Positions 1 through 9,325 of a DNA stretch of 34,692 nucleotides are shown piece by piece (the stretch's first letter is position 1; every line of letters begins with the position of its first letter). The notes under the pieces were generated by a model. The model was not told the DNA's origin. It searched no databases and saw only the letters and a list, made by a program, of their open reading frames with translations. The translations under genes and the position numbers were made by a program. Source of the DNA: Lysobacterales bacterium (GTDB taxonomy: Bacteria > Pseudomonadota > Gammaproteobacteria > Xanthomonadales > SZUA-36); assembly GCA_029859645.1 (NCBI GenBank), contig JAOUCS010000025.1, forward strand, positions 1 through 34,692, in the 5' to 3' direction.

Positions 1-624
1 GTCGCCAGCCGTGACATCAAGGTACTGGTGGTCGGCAACCCGGCCAACACCAACGCCCTGATCGCCCAGTCAGCTGCTCCGGATCTCAATCCACGTAATT
101 TCACCGCAATGACCCGCCTGGACCATAATCGCGCACTGGCACAGCTTTCAGACAAGCTGGGTGCGCACCACTCGAATCTGTCCAACATGGTGATCTGGGG
201 TAATCATTCGTCCACGCAGTATCCCGATGTCCGCTTTGCTGAACTCAATGGCAACACCGTAGCCGCTGGTCTGGACCAGGATTGGTATCGCAATACCTTT
301 ATTCCAGACGTGCAGCAGCGCGGTGCAGCAATCATCAAGGCGCGCGGGGCATCCAGTGCGGCCTCTGCAGCTTCTGCTGCCATTGATCACATCAGGAGCT
401 GGGCCTTGGGGACGCCGGACGGTGACTGGGTATCCATGGCTGTACCGGCCGATGGCAGCTATGGCATTGAGCCCGGCATCATCTATTCCTTCCCCTGCGT
501 GTGCGAAAATGGCGACTACCGGATTGTGCAAGGCCTGGAGGTCGACGAGTTCAGCCGGGGCCGTATGAATGCCACCGAGGCAGAGTTGCGGGAAGAAAGG
601 GCGGCAGTGGAAAACCTGCTTTAA
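1..624 (+). CDS. mdh: Malate dehydrogenase, C-terminal part (5' end outside window)
   Basis: This is the last 207 residues of an NAD-dependent malate dehydrogenase, which interconverts malate and oxaloacetate in the TCA cycle in the cytoplasm. The reading frame is open from base 1, so the N-terminal Rossmann part lies outside the window. Visible family motifs are GNPANTNA near residue 12, the substrate-binding LDHNR around residue 40, and the catalytic histidine in [11 protein letters not shown] (fragment residue 69). This motif set matches the bacterial MDH subgroup of about 325-330 residues rather than the LDH-like subgroup. The gene converges on the metalloprotease gene with only 12 bases between the two stop codons, and I see no clear intrinsic terminator there. 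Confidence 0.95.
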   Translation, partial: VASRDIKVLVVGNPANTNALIAQSAAPDLNPRNFTAMTRLDHNRALAQLSDKLGAHHSNLSNMVIWGNHSSTQYPDVRFAELNGNTVAAGLDQDWYRNTFIPDVQQRGAAIIKARGASSAASAASAAIDHIRSWALGTPDGDWVSMAVPADGSYGIEPGIIYSFPCVCENGDYRIVQGLEVDEFSRGRMNATEAELREERAAVENLL

Positions 625-636
625 TCCGGAGGCCGG

Positions 637-2988
637 TCAGCCGATCGGCGAACCCGGTGGTACAGGCTCCGGCGCAAAGGTTTCGCCGGACGCCTGCGCG
701 TCCAGGAACTTACGGATTTCATGGCGTAATGCGCTGGCCTGCCGGTCGCCTTTACGCGCCCTGGACTGCAGGTCATCGGCGATGGATATCAAAGTGGCGG
801 TTCCTTCTCCGCGAATCACGTCACCTGCCGTGCTGTTCGAAGACAAGGCCATCAGTCCACGGATGACGCGCCACTGAACTTCAGCCAGGACGGCTGCGAA
901 GTAGGGATTCCTGGGCTGCGGCGCATCTGTGCTGACCCCCAGCAATGAATCAAACACCACGCCGGTTCCCGGCAGGTTGGGGTCCAGCGCGTTCTGCTCA
1001 GCCAACCGGGCCAGCCTTTGTGGTTGCAATAACTCCGAGATCACCAGGTCTGCACCCGCACGAGCGGGAGACAGGTGATCAAAGCTGACGCCCGTCTGGC
1101 CGCTGAAAAACTCCCGGTCCCGGGAAAAGCCGCTGACCGGCGGAGGCACCAGGTAGCGCAGGTTTTCGGGCAGCGCCAGGCGTTCGGGACGCAGCAGGTC
1201 AATCATTGATTTGAGCGCATCCAGCTGAACCTCGGAGCTGACCGGTTCCAGCGATCCCGGATCGTCACCTTTCAGCGCCGGGTAGTAAAAGAGTCCGCCC
1301 AGCAGCTTGGCAGTGGCCTCAAGCTGGTAACGGTGCAACAGGTAGACGGGTACCAGTCGCCGCTCCATTTCGAACAGAGGCATGCCGTCGGCAATCACCG
1401 AGTCCGAAAAGTTCGCGAGCCCCGCTTGTCGGATCGCCAGTAGCTCGTCCAGTCGTTGCATCGCGTCGCTGCCGTTATCCCAGAGGTGGGCGCCGGGATG
1501 GGAACTGCCCGCAACCCTCGCGTCCTGATCATTGACAAAGGCAATTCCCTGCTGCCGGGCCTGGTCCAGGATTGCCGCCAGGCCGGTGGCTTCTTCGCCG
1601 GCAACGAACTTCTTGTATCCGTATTGAACGGCCAGGCGATCCCATGGGCTGATTCCGGTCTCGTAGGCTCTGTCCAGCCGCACTTGCCCGTTATCATCCA
1701 GGTATAAATTCGGATGCGGATAATCCATCACCGAGGCGTCTCCCGATGAAGAGGCCGCGAAATTATGATCAATGCCCAGGGTGTGCCCGACTTCGTGGGC
1801 GGATAACTGGCGCAGCCTGGCCAGGGCCATCTTCTGTGCCGCCGCTGGCCGGGACTCTGCGGATGTAAAAGGAGCAGTCAATGCTTCGGCGATCAGTTGG
1901 TCTTGCCTCACCCGCAGCGATCCCAGGCTGACATGGCCTTTCAGGATCTGCCCGGTGCGAGGGTCTGCAACGCTCATGCCATAGGACCAGCCACGGGTCG
2001 AACGATGAACCCACTGGATCACGTTGTAGCGCACGTCCAGCGGATCAATTCCTTCGGGCAGCACGTCCACGGCAAACCCGTTTTCGAATCCGGCGGCTTC
2101 GAAAGCATCTTTCCACCAGGAGGCGCCCTCGATCAAAGCACTGCGGATGGGTTCAGGTGTGCCGTTGTCCACGTAATACTGCAGCGTTTCACCCGGTTCG
2201 AGTGCGTGCCGGTAAATCAGCCGCTTATCCATCGGCTGGCCCAGCGGTGCCGCGTAGTCGCGATATAAGAGGTCGAAATAACCAGACCTGGGATGGAACG
2301 GCCTGGGCGAATAGCCGTCATCCGGAAGCTTTACGAATTGGTGCGTGACACGCACGGTAAGCGAGTCTGGTGTGGGCGTCACATCGCTGATGAAAGGTCC
2401 TGGTTTGGAGCCTTTCAGGGTGACGACCACCGGAATCAGGGTATTGCGCGGGAAGTTCCGGATATCCGCCGTGTCGATCACGGTCCGTTCAGGGTCCAGT
2501 TCAAAGGTACCCTGTTCCAGTTCGGTGATCAGGTCCGCAATCCGGGTAATGTCGGAAAGGAGCAGGGGAGACAGGTCAATCCTGTCGGCGCCATTGTCGT
2601 CCTGTTCTATTGGAAAACCGGCCAGCACCGATTGGGCAAAGGCTTCGTTGACAGCCCGGCGTTCTGACAGGTTGGCGGTCTCGGCCCGGAATTTCAAGTT
2701 GGGTTCAAGCAACAACATCCGGTTGCCGTAGCGTTCAAATCGCAGCAGGCGGGTATGATCTATTCGCCCGCGATCCAGGCCCAGGTCATTCGATCCGACG
2801 CCGGACTGTAATCCGGGTACATACAGGAACTCGGCGGGAAAGGATTCGAGACTCAGGTATACTTTGCCGCTACCTTCATCGATGCTGAGGTCCAGCAGTC
2901 CGTCGTTCTGCGCCCAAAGCTGCGCGGAACACAGGACCAGCAGAGCAGCGGCCAGTAGCCGCCGGGGATTCCCAAAAACAAAACTCAC
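637..2988 (-). CDS. Secreted zinc metalloprotease, DUF5117/DUF5118-type
   Basis: This is a 783-residue predicted exported zinc metalloprotease. The N-terminus has a charged start followed by a hydrophobic stretch ending LCSAQLWAQ, a typical signal peptide. The zinc site is an exact HExxHxxGxxH motif (H398, E399, H402, H408), followed shortly by SVMDYP, which resembles a metzincin Met-turn. Length and architecture resemble the zinc-dependent metalloproteases annotated with DUF5117 and DUF4953/DUF5118; this family call is from memory. The natural substrate is unknown. The start codon is GTG and overlaps the rho stop codon as GTGA, so translation may be coupled to rho. No strong independent ribosome-binding site is visible. 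Confidence 0.85.
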   Translation of the reverse strand: MSFVFGNPRRLLAAALLVLCSAQLWAQNDGLLDLSIDEGSGKVYLSLESFPAEFLYVPGLQSGVGSNDLGLDRGRIDHTRLLRFERYGNRMLLLEPNLKFRAETANLSERRAVNEAFAQSVLAGFPIEQDDNGADRIDLSPLLLSDITRIADLITELEQGTFELDPERTVIDTADIRNFPRNTLIPVVVTLKGSKPGPFISDVTPTPDSLTVRVTHQFVKLPDDGYSPRPFHPRSGYFDLLYRDYAAPLGQPMDKRLIYRHALEPGETLQYYVDNGTPEPIRSALIEGASWWKDAFEAAGFENGFAVDVLPEGIDPLDVRYNVIQWVHRSTRGWSYGMSVADPRTGQILKGHVSLGSLRVRQDQLIAEALTAPFTSAESRPAAAQKMALARLRQLSAHEVGHTLGIDHNFAASSSGDASVMDYPHPNLYLDDNGQVRLDRAYETGISPWDRLAVQYGYKKFVAGEEATGLAAILDQARQQGIAFVNDQDARVAGSSHPGAHLWDNGSDAMQRLDELLAIRQAGLANFSDSVIADGMPLFEMERRLVPVYLLHRYQLEATAKLLGGLFYYPALKGDDPGSLEPVSSEVQLDALKSMIDLLRPERLALPENLRYLVPPPVSGFSRDREFFSGQTGVSFDHLSPARAGADLVISELLQPQRLARLAEQNALDPNLPGTGVVFDSLLGVSTDAPQPRNPYFAAVLAEVQWRVIRGLMALSSNSTAGDVIRGEGTATLISIADDLQSRARKGDRQASALRHEIRKFLDAQASGETFAPEPVPPGSPIG

Positions 2989-4240
2989 CGCTTCATGAAG
3001 TTAAAGAATTCGTCGTTGGTCTTGGTGGATTTCAGTTTGTCCAGCATGAACTCGATTGCCTGTGCCTCATCCATCGGATGCAACAGCTTGCGGAGGATCC
3101 ACATTTTCTGCAATTGCGTCGGGTCGATCATAAGTTCTTCGCGGCGCGTGCCGGAACGGTTGATATCGATGGCCGGATAGGTTCTGCGCTCTGCAATACG
3201 GCGGTTCAGGTGGACTTCCATGTTGCCGGTACCCTTGAACTCCTCGTAAATGACTTCGTCCATTTTCGAGCCGGTTTCCACCAGCGCGGTAGCAATAATG
3301 GTCAAAGAGCCCCCTTCAGAGACATTACGGGCTGCGCCAAAGAAACGCTTGGGCCGCTGCAATGCGTTCGCGTCCACGCCACCGGTCAACACCTTGCCCG
3401 ATGACGGGGCAACCGTATTGTAAGCACGCGCCAGGCGCGTGATGGAGTCCAGCAGGATGACCACGTCGTGTTTGTGTTCGACCAAACGCTTGGCGCGCTC
3501 AATGACCATTTCGGCGACCTGGACGTGACGCGAGGCGGGCTCGTCAAAGGTGCTGGAAATCACTTCTGCATCCACCGAGCGTTTCATTTCGGTCACTTCT
3601 TCAGGGCGCTCATCGATCAGCAGGATGATCATCTTGCAGTCTTCATGGTTGGCGCGAATGCTGGTGGCGATGTTCTGCAGCATGATCGTCTTACCCGCCT
3701 TGGGCGGAGACACGACCAGGCCACGCTGGCCCCTGCCGATGGGTGACACCAGGTCGATGATCCGGGCGGTTATGTCTTCGGTGCTGCCGTTGCCTCTTTC
3801 CAGCGTGTACTGCTGGGTCGGAAATTCCGGGGTCAGGTTTTCAAACAGAATTTTGCGCTTCGCGGCTTCCGGCGACTCGTAGTTGATTTCTTCGACCTTG
3901 AGCAGCGCGAAATAACGCTCGCTGTCCTTGGGCGGCCTGATCTTGCCTGCAAGCATGTCGCCTGTGCGCAAGGCAAAGCGCCTGATCTGGCTGGGTGACA
4001 CGTAAATATCATCCGGCCCCGCCAGGTAGGAACTGTCCTCGGAGCGCAGAAAGCCAAAGCCATCTTGCAGGATTTCGAGGACGCCGTTGCCGAAAATGCT
4101 TTCGCCATTCTTGGCATGTGCCTTCAGAATGGAAAATATGAGTCCTGTTTGCGAGAGCGCGCGACGCCCTCCAGGCCCATTTCATCAGCGATTTGCTGGA
4201 GCTTGGAGATAGGTTTTTGTTTAAGGTCTGTAAGGTTCAT
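2985..4240 (-). CDS. rho: Transcription termination factor Rho, interrupted by an apparent one-base deletion
   Basis: Rho is a hexameric RNA-dependent ATPase that terminates transcription. From the ATG at 4240 the product begins [14 protein letters not shown] and matches Rho up to RSRKQD (residue 33). The frame then hits a TGA at 4124-4126 after 38 residues. Shifting by one base at 4141/4142 restores the expected [12 protein letters not shown], then the cold-shock-like RNA-binding domain ([18 protein letters not shown]) and the ATPase core (Walker A-like [18 protein letters not shown]-loop [16 protein letters not shown]) up to the stop. With one base restored the gene would be 1257 nt and 418 residues, close to the 419 of E. 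coli Rho. The second frame alone is open from a GTG at 4001 (338 residues), which would lack the N-terminal domain. A sequencing or assembly error is the most likely cause, because Rho is usually important. Confidence 0.92.
4124..4144 (-). other. Frameshift site in rho
   Basis: After the GAC codon of the conserved RKQD motif (4142-4144, minus strand) the next in-frame codons read S-Y-F-P-F-stop. A codon of form xTC followed by ATA TTT TCC would give the family-typical hydrophobic-I-F-S/A-I-L-K. One base is therefore missing between 4142 and 4141. No slippery heptamer of the X XXY YYZ type is present, so programmed frameshifting is not supported. Confidence 0.85.
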
Positions 4241-4319
4241 AGATGGGTTTTGGTTTTAGGGCAATGTGCCTGTTAAGTGTCCAAGTGATCTTAATTGGTA
4301 GATCGATATGACGTTCAAT

Positions 4320-4335
4320 CCGGCAAACTTGCCGG
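4320..4335. repeat. Palindrome in the rho leader
   Basis: CCGGCAA and TTGCCGG are perfectly complementary around a two-base centre. The element lies about 80 bases upstream of the rho start codon, in the 205-base leader between the trxA terminator hairpin and rho. It could form a hairpin in the rho leader RNA or be a protein-binding palindrome. rho leaders are autoregulated in E. coli, but no function is shown here. I see nothing else clearly interpretable in 4241-4445. Confidence 0.45.
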
Positions 4336-4445
4336 TAGTAAAATAGGGAAGCGTGTTCACCGGACGGGGAGACCCGGCTACAGATTGAGTAAAATTACCA
4401 CGATTGGGACAGAGCGTCCAGTCCTTCACGTTTGAAAGGGCAACG

Positions 4446-4474
4446 GGGGGCCGCCCTGGACAGGGCAGGCCCCC
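4446..4474 (-). terminator. Terminator-like hairpin downstream of trxA
   Basis: On the minus strand a long GC-rich stem forms: GGGGGCC and GCCCTG pair with CAGGGC and GGCCCCC, with one bulged base and a two-base loop. It begins 8 bases after the trxA stop. The downstream T-run is poor (CGTTGCCCTTT), so it may be a weak terminator or an mRNA 3'-end stabiliser that allows some read-through into rho. Confidence 0.55.
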
Positions 4475-4482
4475 GAAAACGA

Positions 4483-4809
4483 TTAAACGACTTCGTCGAC
4501 AAAAGCCTTTAACTGGCCCTTGGTCATTGCGCCGACTTTGGTGGCTTGCACTTTGCCATCACGAAAAATCATCAGCGTGGGAATCCCCCTGATGCTGTAC
4601 TGCTGAGGTGTCGCCATGTTGCTGTCAATGTCCATCTTGGCTACCGTGAGCCGGCCTCCGTATTCTTCAGCCAGCTCTTCAATAATGGGTGCAATCATTT
4701 TGCAGGGGCCGCACCATTCCGCCCAATAATCGACCAATACAGGGCCCTCGGCACTCAGGACATCCTGGTCAAAACTGCCGTCGGTCACGTGTTTAATCTT
4801 GTCACTCAC
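4483..4809 (-). CDS. trxA: Thioredoxin 1
   Basis: This 108-residue thioredoxin is a cytoplasmic disulfide reductase fed by thioredoxin reductase. The redox motif WCGPC (C33, C36) follows VLVDYWAEW, and the cis-proline motif [10 protein letters not shown] is present. Length matches E. coli TrxA. The start is GTG (4807-4809), chosen because GGAGAAG lies about 7 bases upstream. It precedes rho on the same strand with a 242-base gap containing a strong hairpin, and it is divergent from rhlB. This trxA-rho/rhlB arrangement is conserved in gammaproteobacteria. Confidence 0.97.
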   Translation of the reverse strand: MSDKIKHVTDGSFDQDVLSAEGPVLVDYWAEWCGPCKMIAPIIEELAEEYGGRLTVAKMDIDSNMATPQQYSIRGIPTLMIFRDGKVQATKVGAMTKGQLKAFVDEVV

Positions 4810-4897
4810 AATACTTCTCCAGAATTCACGCAGCTCTGTTACTGGAACATGCCAGGCGGCGCGGTTAATATGGTTATCTCAAGGGCCCGGAAGATCC

Positions 4898-4903
4898 TAT
4901 AAT
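4898..4903 (+). promoter_or_regulatory. Candidate -10 box for rhlB
   Basis: A perfect TATAAT lies in the 230-base trxA/rhlB divergent region, about 135 bases upstream of the rhlB start. The hexamer 17 bases upstream (TATCTC) is a poor -35, so this is a suggestive match only. The rest of 4810-5039 shows no other clear element. Confidence 0.35.
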
Positions 4904-5039
4904 CGGGACCAACATTTCAACTGAACTGTTCAACGATTTCAAGGCGCCTGCAGCAATTTTCAAGCCCTCGGTTACCAGAACACTAAAATAATCAGCCCAT
5001 GCCCGGTCAAAACCGCCGCATCAACAAAGTGAACCCTAT

Positions 5040-6344
5040 ATGTCTGACCACAATTCCAGCAACGCCCTGAGTGAAGTTAATTTCTCTTCCCTGGACCTTT
5101 TTCCCGAAGTCAGGAGTGGGCTGGTAACGGCCGGCTTCACTTATTGTACTCCGATCCAGGCGCTGACCTTGCCAACGGCCCTCAAGGGCAACGATGTGGC
5201 CGGCCAGGCGCAGACCGGAACCGGAAAAACGGCTGCGTTCCTGCTGGTGATCTTTCAGCGCCTGTTGGAGAAAAATACCGGCCAGGACGGACGCCATCCC
5301 CGGGCGCTGGTGCTGGCGCCGACCCGGGAACTTGCTCTGCAGATCCACAAGGATGCGTTGCTTCTGGGCGGCGATACCGGCCTCAAGTTCGGCTTAGCCT
5401 ATGGCGGCGTCGATTACGAAAAGCAACGCAACACCCTTGAAAGCGGTGTCGATGTTCTGATCGGCACACCGGGCCGGTTGATCGATTATTTCAAGCAGCA
5501 TGTGTTTAATCTCAAGCAGATTGACGTGATGGTGCTGGATGAAGCGGACCGGATGTTCGACCTGGGTTTTATCAAGGACATCCGCTACGTCCTCAGGCGG
5601 CTCCCCCCGCGCGAGGAACGGCAGTGCCTGATGTTCTCGGCGACCTTGTCGCAGCGCGTGCTGGAACTCGCCTATGAGCATATGAACGAGCCCGACCTGC
5701 TCAAGGTAGAAGCTGACCAGGTGACGGCGGACAACGTGAAGCAATCGGTTTATTACCCGGCCAACGAAGAGAAACTTTCTTTGCTGATCGGCCTGTTGCG
5801 CGGTATTGAAGATGGCAGGGTGATGGTCTTCGCCAACACCAGGGCTGCGACCGACCTGGTTGAACGCACCCTCAATGCCAATGATATCCACGCTGCCGCC
5901 ATGTCTGGGCAGGTGCCGCAGAAAAAACGGCAGACTTTACTGAAAAAGTTTCATGACGGTGAGCTGCCGGTACTGGTCGCTACCGACGTGGCTGCACGTG
6001 GCCTGCATATCCCGGATGTGACCCATGTGATTAATTTTGATTTGCCGCAGGATGCCGAAGACTATGTACACCGGATCGGCCGGACAGCCCGGTTGGGCGC
6101 AAAGGGCGAAGCGATCAGTTTCGCCTGCGAGAACTATGCGTTCCACTTGCCGGAAATTGAGGATTTTATCGGCTACCCGATCGCGATGGAGCAGGCCGAT
6201 GCGGAGCAGATGCCGGAGATCAAGCGGGCAGCGCCAAAACCGAAGCGTAAGGATCACCGGCATGGCCGGCCTCATCGATCTAAGGGGGGGCATTCCAATG
6301 GCGGACAGGGTAATCGGGGAGGGCAGCGCCGCAGGCGCAGATAG
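5040..6344 (+). CDS. rhlB: ATP-dependent RNA helicase RhlB (DEAD-box)
   Basis: This is a 434-residue DEAD-box RNA helicase. Motif I is AQTGTGKT (57-64), motif II DEAD (167-170), motif III SAT in MFSATLS, and motif [12 protein letters not shown]. The C-terminus is a basic, glycine-rich tail ending in five arginines, as in RhlB (421 residues in E. coli), where the tail binds RNA or partners. In enterobacteria RhlB is the degradosome helicase that unwinds RNA for RNase E/PNPase. The assignment over RhlE rests on the family sequence and on its position divergent from trxA-rho, the classic RhlB location. The start ATG at 5040 gives the typical short N-terminus but has no strong Shine-Dalgarno. ftsE follows after 17 bases. 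Confidence 0.9.
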   Translation: MSDHNSSNALSEVNFSSLDLFPEVRSGLVTAGFTYCTPIQALTLPTALKGNDVAGQAQTGTGKTAAFLLVIFQRLLEKNTGQDGRHPRALVLAPTRELALQIHKDALLLGGDTGLKFGLAYGGVDYEKQRNTLESGVDVLIGTPGRLIDYFKQHVFNLKQIDVMVLDEADRMFDLGFIKDIRYVLRRLPPREERQCLMFSATLSQRVLELAYEHMNEPDLLKVEADQVTADNVKQSVYYPANEEKLSLLIGLLRGIEDGRVMVFANTRAATDLVERTLNANDIHAAAMSGQVPQKKRQTLLKKFHDGELPVLVATDVAARGLHIPDVTHVINFDLPQDAEDYVHRIGRTARLGAKGEAISFACENYAFHLPEIEDFIGYPIAMEQADAEQMPEIKRAAPKPKRKDHRHGRPHRSKGGHSNGGQGNRGGQRRRRR

Positions 6345-6361
6345 GCTGGTTATGTTTCCAG

Positions 6362-7051
6362 ATGATCACCTTTGAACGTGTAACCAAGCAATACGAAGGC
6401 GGCTCAACCGCTCTTCGGGATGTCAGTTTTCACCTGGATTCGGGTGAAATGGTTTTCCTGACCGGCCATTCCGGCGCCGGCAAAAGCACGCTGCTGAGGC
6501 TGGTGCTGATGCTGGAACAGGCAACCCGTGGCCAGGTGCTGGTCGACGGCCACAACCTAAGCCGCATGCCGATGCGACAGGCTCCACGGATTCGTCGGAA
6601 CGTGGGTATGATCTTCCAGGATCACAAGCTGCTGAAAGACAAGACGGTCTTCGACAACGTGTCTTTACCGCTGATGATCGCCGGTTTGCGGTACCAGGAC
6701 ATACGCAAACGCGTGCGCGCGGCGCTCGACAAGGTCGGCCTTTTGAGCAAGGAGAAATCCTGGCCATTGACGCTGTCAGGGGGCGAACAGCAGCGCGTCG
6801 GGATTGCACGTGCCATCGTCGGGATGCCCCCGGTGCTGCTGGCCGATGAACCAACCGGCAACCTCGACCCGGAACTTTCCAGGGAATTGTTCGGACTGTT
6901 CCGACAACTGAATGAGCAGGGTGTCACCGTGCTGATTGCCAGCCACGACCTCGCCCTGATCCGGTCGATGGGGCAGCGGGTCCTGGTGTTGTCACAGGGC
7001 ATGCTGGTTGATGACATTCCGGGTGCGGACATCGCGGGAGCCCGGGCATGA
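6362..7051 (+). CDS. ftsE: Cell division ATP-binding protein FtsE
   Basis: This 229-residue ABC ATPase works with FtsX at the divisome, regulating septal peptidoglycan hydrolysis through EnvC-type activators. Walker A is GHSGAGKS (35-42), the Q-loop region is GMIFQDHKLL, the ABC signature is LSGGEQQR and Walker B is VLLADEPTGNLD. Length and the start MITFERVTKQY are typical for FtsE. Its stop overlaps the ftsX start as ATGA, indicating translational coupling. The upstream neighbour is rhlB, whereas ftsY is the usual partner in E. coli (ftsYEX). An EnvC homologue is encoded at the right end of this window. Confidence 0.97.
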   Translation: MITFERVTKQYEGGSTALRDVSFHLDSGEMVFLTGHSGAGKSTLLRLVLMLEQATRGQVLVDGHNLSRMPMRQAPRIRRNVGMIFQDHKLLKDKTVFDNVSLPLMIAGLRYQDIRKRVRAALDKVGLLSKEKSWPLTLSGGEQQRVGIARAIVGMPPVLLADEPTGNLDPELSRELFGLFRQLNEQGVTVLIASHDLALIRSMGQRVLVLSQGMLVDDIPGADIAGARA

Positions 7052-8010
7052 GCCTCTCTGGTGTCCGCAGGCGATCGCGATCCTGGGGGCGGCGCCAGTT
7101 GTTCAGCCTGTTTTCCAGCCTGGGTACGCTGCTCAGTCACCGCGTGGGCACATTGATGACGGTGATGGTGCTTGGCATCGCGATGGCCTTACCCATTGGT
7201 CTGTATATCACCGTGAAGAACCTGCACGCGCTGGATCTGCAGCAGGAGCAGTGGGGCAACCTGACGGTGTTCCTGAAGACGAATGTGGGGGAACAACAGG
7301 CCCGGGCTCTGCAGCGAACCATCGACCAGGAACCCGGCGCCCGCGCCGAAGCGATTTCACCCGAAGCGGGCATGGAACAATTTCGCCAGGCATCGGGCTT
7401 CGGACAGGCGCTGGACATGTTCGAAGAAAATCCCTTGCCGTGGGTAATCGTGGTGACACCCGAGCCAGCCGAGGGTGAGGAACTGCAAACCGTGGTCCTG
7501 CGTCTCGAGGCCTGGTTGCAGCAAAGGGAGGAGACAGACCTGGTGCAGGTCGATTTCAAGTGGCTGCAGCGCCTGGCGGGGCTGCTGGAACTCGGGGATG
7601 CATTGGTATCCGTGCTCACGGTCCTGTTTTCCCTGGCCGCCGTGGTGGTGATTTCCAATACCATCCGGATGGATGTGGCCAACCGCTCGGAGGAAATCCA
7701 GGTGTTGAGCCTGGTCGGCGCGGGCAACGGCTTCATCCGTCAGCCGTTCCTGTACTCGGGGTTCTGGTACGGCCTGCTCGGCGCACTGTTGGCATTGCTG
7801 CTGTTCAACCTGTGCCTGTACTTCATCAGCCAGCCCCTGGAACGCCTGCTGGACGCCTACGGAAACAGCTTCACAGTGGTGAACCTGGGTGTTGGCGGAT
7901 TCCTGTTCGTGTTGCTGTGCGGCGGCCTTCTGGGGTTCATCGGCGCCTGGATCTCGGTCCAACGCTACCTTAATCAGATCAATTCCAGCGGTTCACTCGC
8001 GCGATTCTGA
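7048..8010 (+). CDS. ftsX: Cell division permease-like protein FtsX
   Basis: This 320-residue inner-membrane partner of FtsE has a basic cytoplasmic N-terminus and a first membrane segment at about residues 34-55. A large periplasmic loop follows, where FtsX family members contact EnvC. Three further membrane segments come in the C-terminal half (SVLTVLFSLAAVVVISN, YGLLGALLALLLFNLCLYF, GGFLFVLLCGGLLGFIGAW). This is the standard four-TM FtsX layout. The start ATG overlaps the ftsE stop by 4 nt. The gene converges on rsgA, leaving an 82-base gap with no convincing terminator. Confidence 0.96.
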   Translation: MSLSGVRRRSRSWGRRQLFSLFSSLGTLLSHRVGTLMTVMVLGIAMALPIGLYITVKNLHALDLQQEQWGNLTVFLKTNVGEQQARALQRTIDQEPGARAEAISPEAGMEQFRQASGFGQALDMFEENPLPWVIVVTPEPAEGEELQTVVLRLEAWLQQREETDLVQVDFKWLQRLAGLLELGDALVSVLTVLFSLAAVVVISNTIRMDVANRSEEIQVLSLVGAGNGFIRQPFLYSGFWYGLLGALLALLLFNLCLYFISQPLERLLDAYGNSFTVVNLGVGGFLFVLLCGGLLGFIGAWISVQRYLNQINSSGSLARF

Positions 8011-8092
8011 GAATCTGATTTCCGGTGCATCCTGAGCAGCGGAGTTTAATTCTCAGGTCGACCAACAAGTGATATTTAAAGACAGGACCCAT

Positions 8093-9133
8093 TCAGCTTC
8101 TGCGCGTTTTCTTTTCTGACAAAACCGACTTGATCATTTTGCCGAATCGCTTGTCTTTGGCACGTTTTTCAGCCAGCGTAGCGCTGTTGAACTGCTGCTC
8201 ACGCAGAAGTTTTTGATAACTGGATAATCGTCTTGCGTTCAGTTTGCCCTGGCTGATGGCCCTCTGCACCGCACACCCCGGCTCCTTATCATGTTGGCAG
8301 TTGCTGAAGCGACATTGATTGACCAGGGCAGTGATTTCGGCAAACGTCGAGTTCACACCTTGGTCGCACTCGGTCAACTGCAACTCGCGCAAACCGGGCG
8401 TGTCCAGCAGCAGTCCTCCTTCCTTCATTTGGTGCAACGATCGCCCGGTGGTGACGTGCCGTCCCTTACTGTCTTTCTCGCGGATTGAACCAGTGGCCAG
8501 GACCGCATCACCCAGTAAGGTGTTCACCAGCGTGGATTTACCGACGCCGGACGAACCCATCACGGCAATCGTCTTGCCAACCGCACACCATGGCAGTAAC
8601 TTTTCGATCTCGCTGGACTCCAGGCAATTGATGGTTTCGACCATCAGTAGCGGGCTCAGGTCTTGAACCTCGCGTTGAAAGCGACCCGGGTCCGCACAGA
8701 GATCCGACTTGGATAGAATAATCACCGGTTCCACTCCTGCTTCATTGGCCAGGCTCAGATATCGCTCGATGCGGTTAAGACTGAAGTCCTCGTTGAGCGA
8801 CGTAACGATAAACAAGGTGTCGATGTTTGCCGCAATGAGTTGCTCCTCGATCTTTCTGCCAGGAGCCTTACGGCGGAAAAGGCTTTGGCGCTCCAGCAAA
8901 AGAAAGAATTGCCCTTCGGGATTGAGCAATAACCAGTCACCGACTGTAATCGCCGGCATGCCCGGAGAAACAGCAAGCTCCATCGGACCGGCTTCGGAAA
9001 GAAGTTCAAGACGATTTCGATGTTGGGCGCACACCCGGCAGGCGGGAAAGTCCCAGTGTTCCAGATCGATCTGTTGCTGGAAGAAGGGTCGCCAGCCGAG
9101 TTGTGCCAGTTTGGGGGGTGCCATGGCATCCAT
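8093..9133 (-). CDS. rsgA: Ribosome small subunit biogenesis GTPase RsgA
   Basis: This is a circularly permuted GTPase that acts in late 30S maturation. The order is OB-fold N-terminus, G4-type SKSDLC, then G1 GSSGVGKST (from residue 193), G3 DTPGLREL, and a C-terminal zinc-binding segment CRFSNCQHDKEPGC. This permuted order (G4 before G1) is diagnostic for RsgA/YjeQ. At 346 residues it matches the family. The start could be the ATG at 9133 or the in-frame ATG at 9124; the longer form is given. It sits between ftsX and rpoH on the opposite strand and is divergent from rpoH across a 192-base region. Confidence 0.95.
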   Translation of the reverse strand: MDAMAPPKLAQLGWRPFFQQQIDLEHWDFPACRVCAQHRNRLELLSEAGPMELAVSPGMPAITVGDWLLLNPEGQFFLLLERQSLFRRKAPGRKIEEQLIAANIDTLFIVTSLNEDFSLNRIERYLSLANEAGVEPVIILSKSDLCADPGRFQREVQDLSPLLMVETINCLESSEIEKLLPWCAVGKTIAVMGSSGVGKSTLVNTLLGDAVLATGSIREKDSKGRHVTTGRSLHQMKEGGLLLDTPGLRELQLTECDQGVNSTFAEITALVNQCRFSNCQHDKEPGCAVQRAISQGKLNARRLSSYQKLLREQQFNSATLAEKRAKDKRFGKMIKSVLSEKKTRRS

Positions 9134-9294
9134 TTTGGCACATCCGAACTTCCATCCGTGACTGAATTTGCCGGGAACATTTCATCAAAAACCCTGTCGA
9201 ACACCGCAGTAGAGAAAATTTAATGGCAGGCTGGTCGAGAGCATTTCCAATGACTCCCGCAAGGGACTCGTTTGGTTTTAATTGTGTAAAAATG

Positions 9295-9303
9295 TGCTAA
9301 ACT
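9295..9303 (+). promoter_or_regulatory. Candidate extended -10 promoter for rpoH
   Basis: TGC-TAAACT fits an extended -10 element (TGn plus hexamer). It lies 22 bases before the rpoH ATG, so the leader would be only about 16 bases. The -35 region (GTTTTA at 17 bases) is weak. The surrounding stretch is AT-rich compared with the flanking genes. Confidence 0.4.
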
Positions 9304-9325
9304 AGTGCGTTGCCCAGGAGGATTA

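Noticed and set aside
4117-4150. Programmed frameshifting in rho.
   Set aside because: No slippery heptamer, no obvious downstream pseudoknot, and programmed shifts are not known for rho; a simple base deletion explains the data.
4943-4950. AGGCGCCT palindrome in the trxA/rhlB intergenic region.
   Set aside because: Eight-base palindromes are expected by chance at this GC content and no second copy is nearby.
8007-8056. Inverted repeat CTGAGAAT / ATTCTCAG between ftsX and rsgA as a bidirectional terminator.
   Set aside because: The 34-base loop is long, the first arm overlaps the ftsX stop and no T-run follows, so a terminator is not supported.
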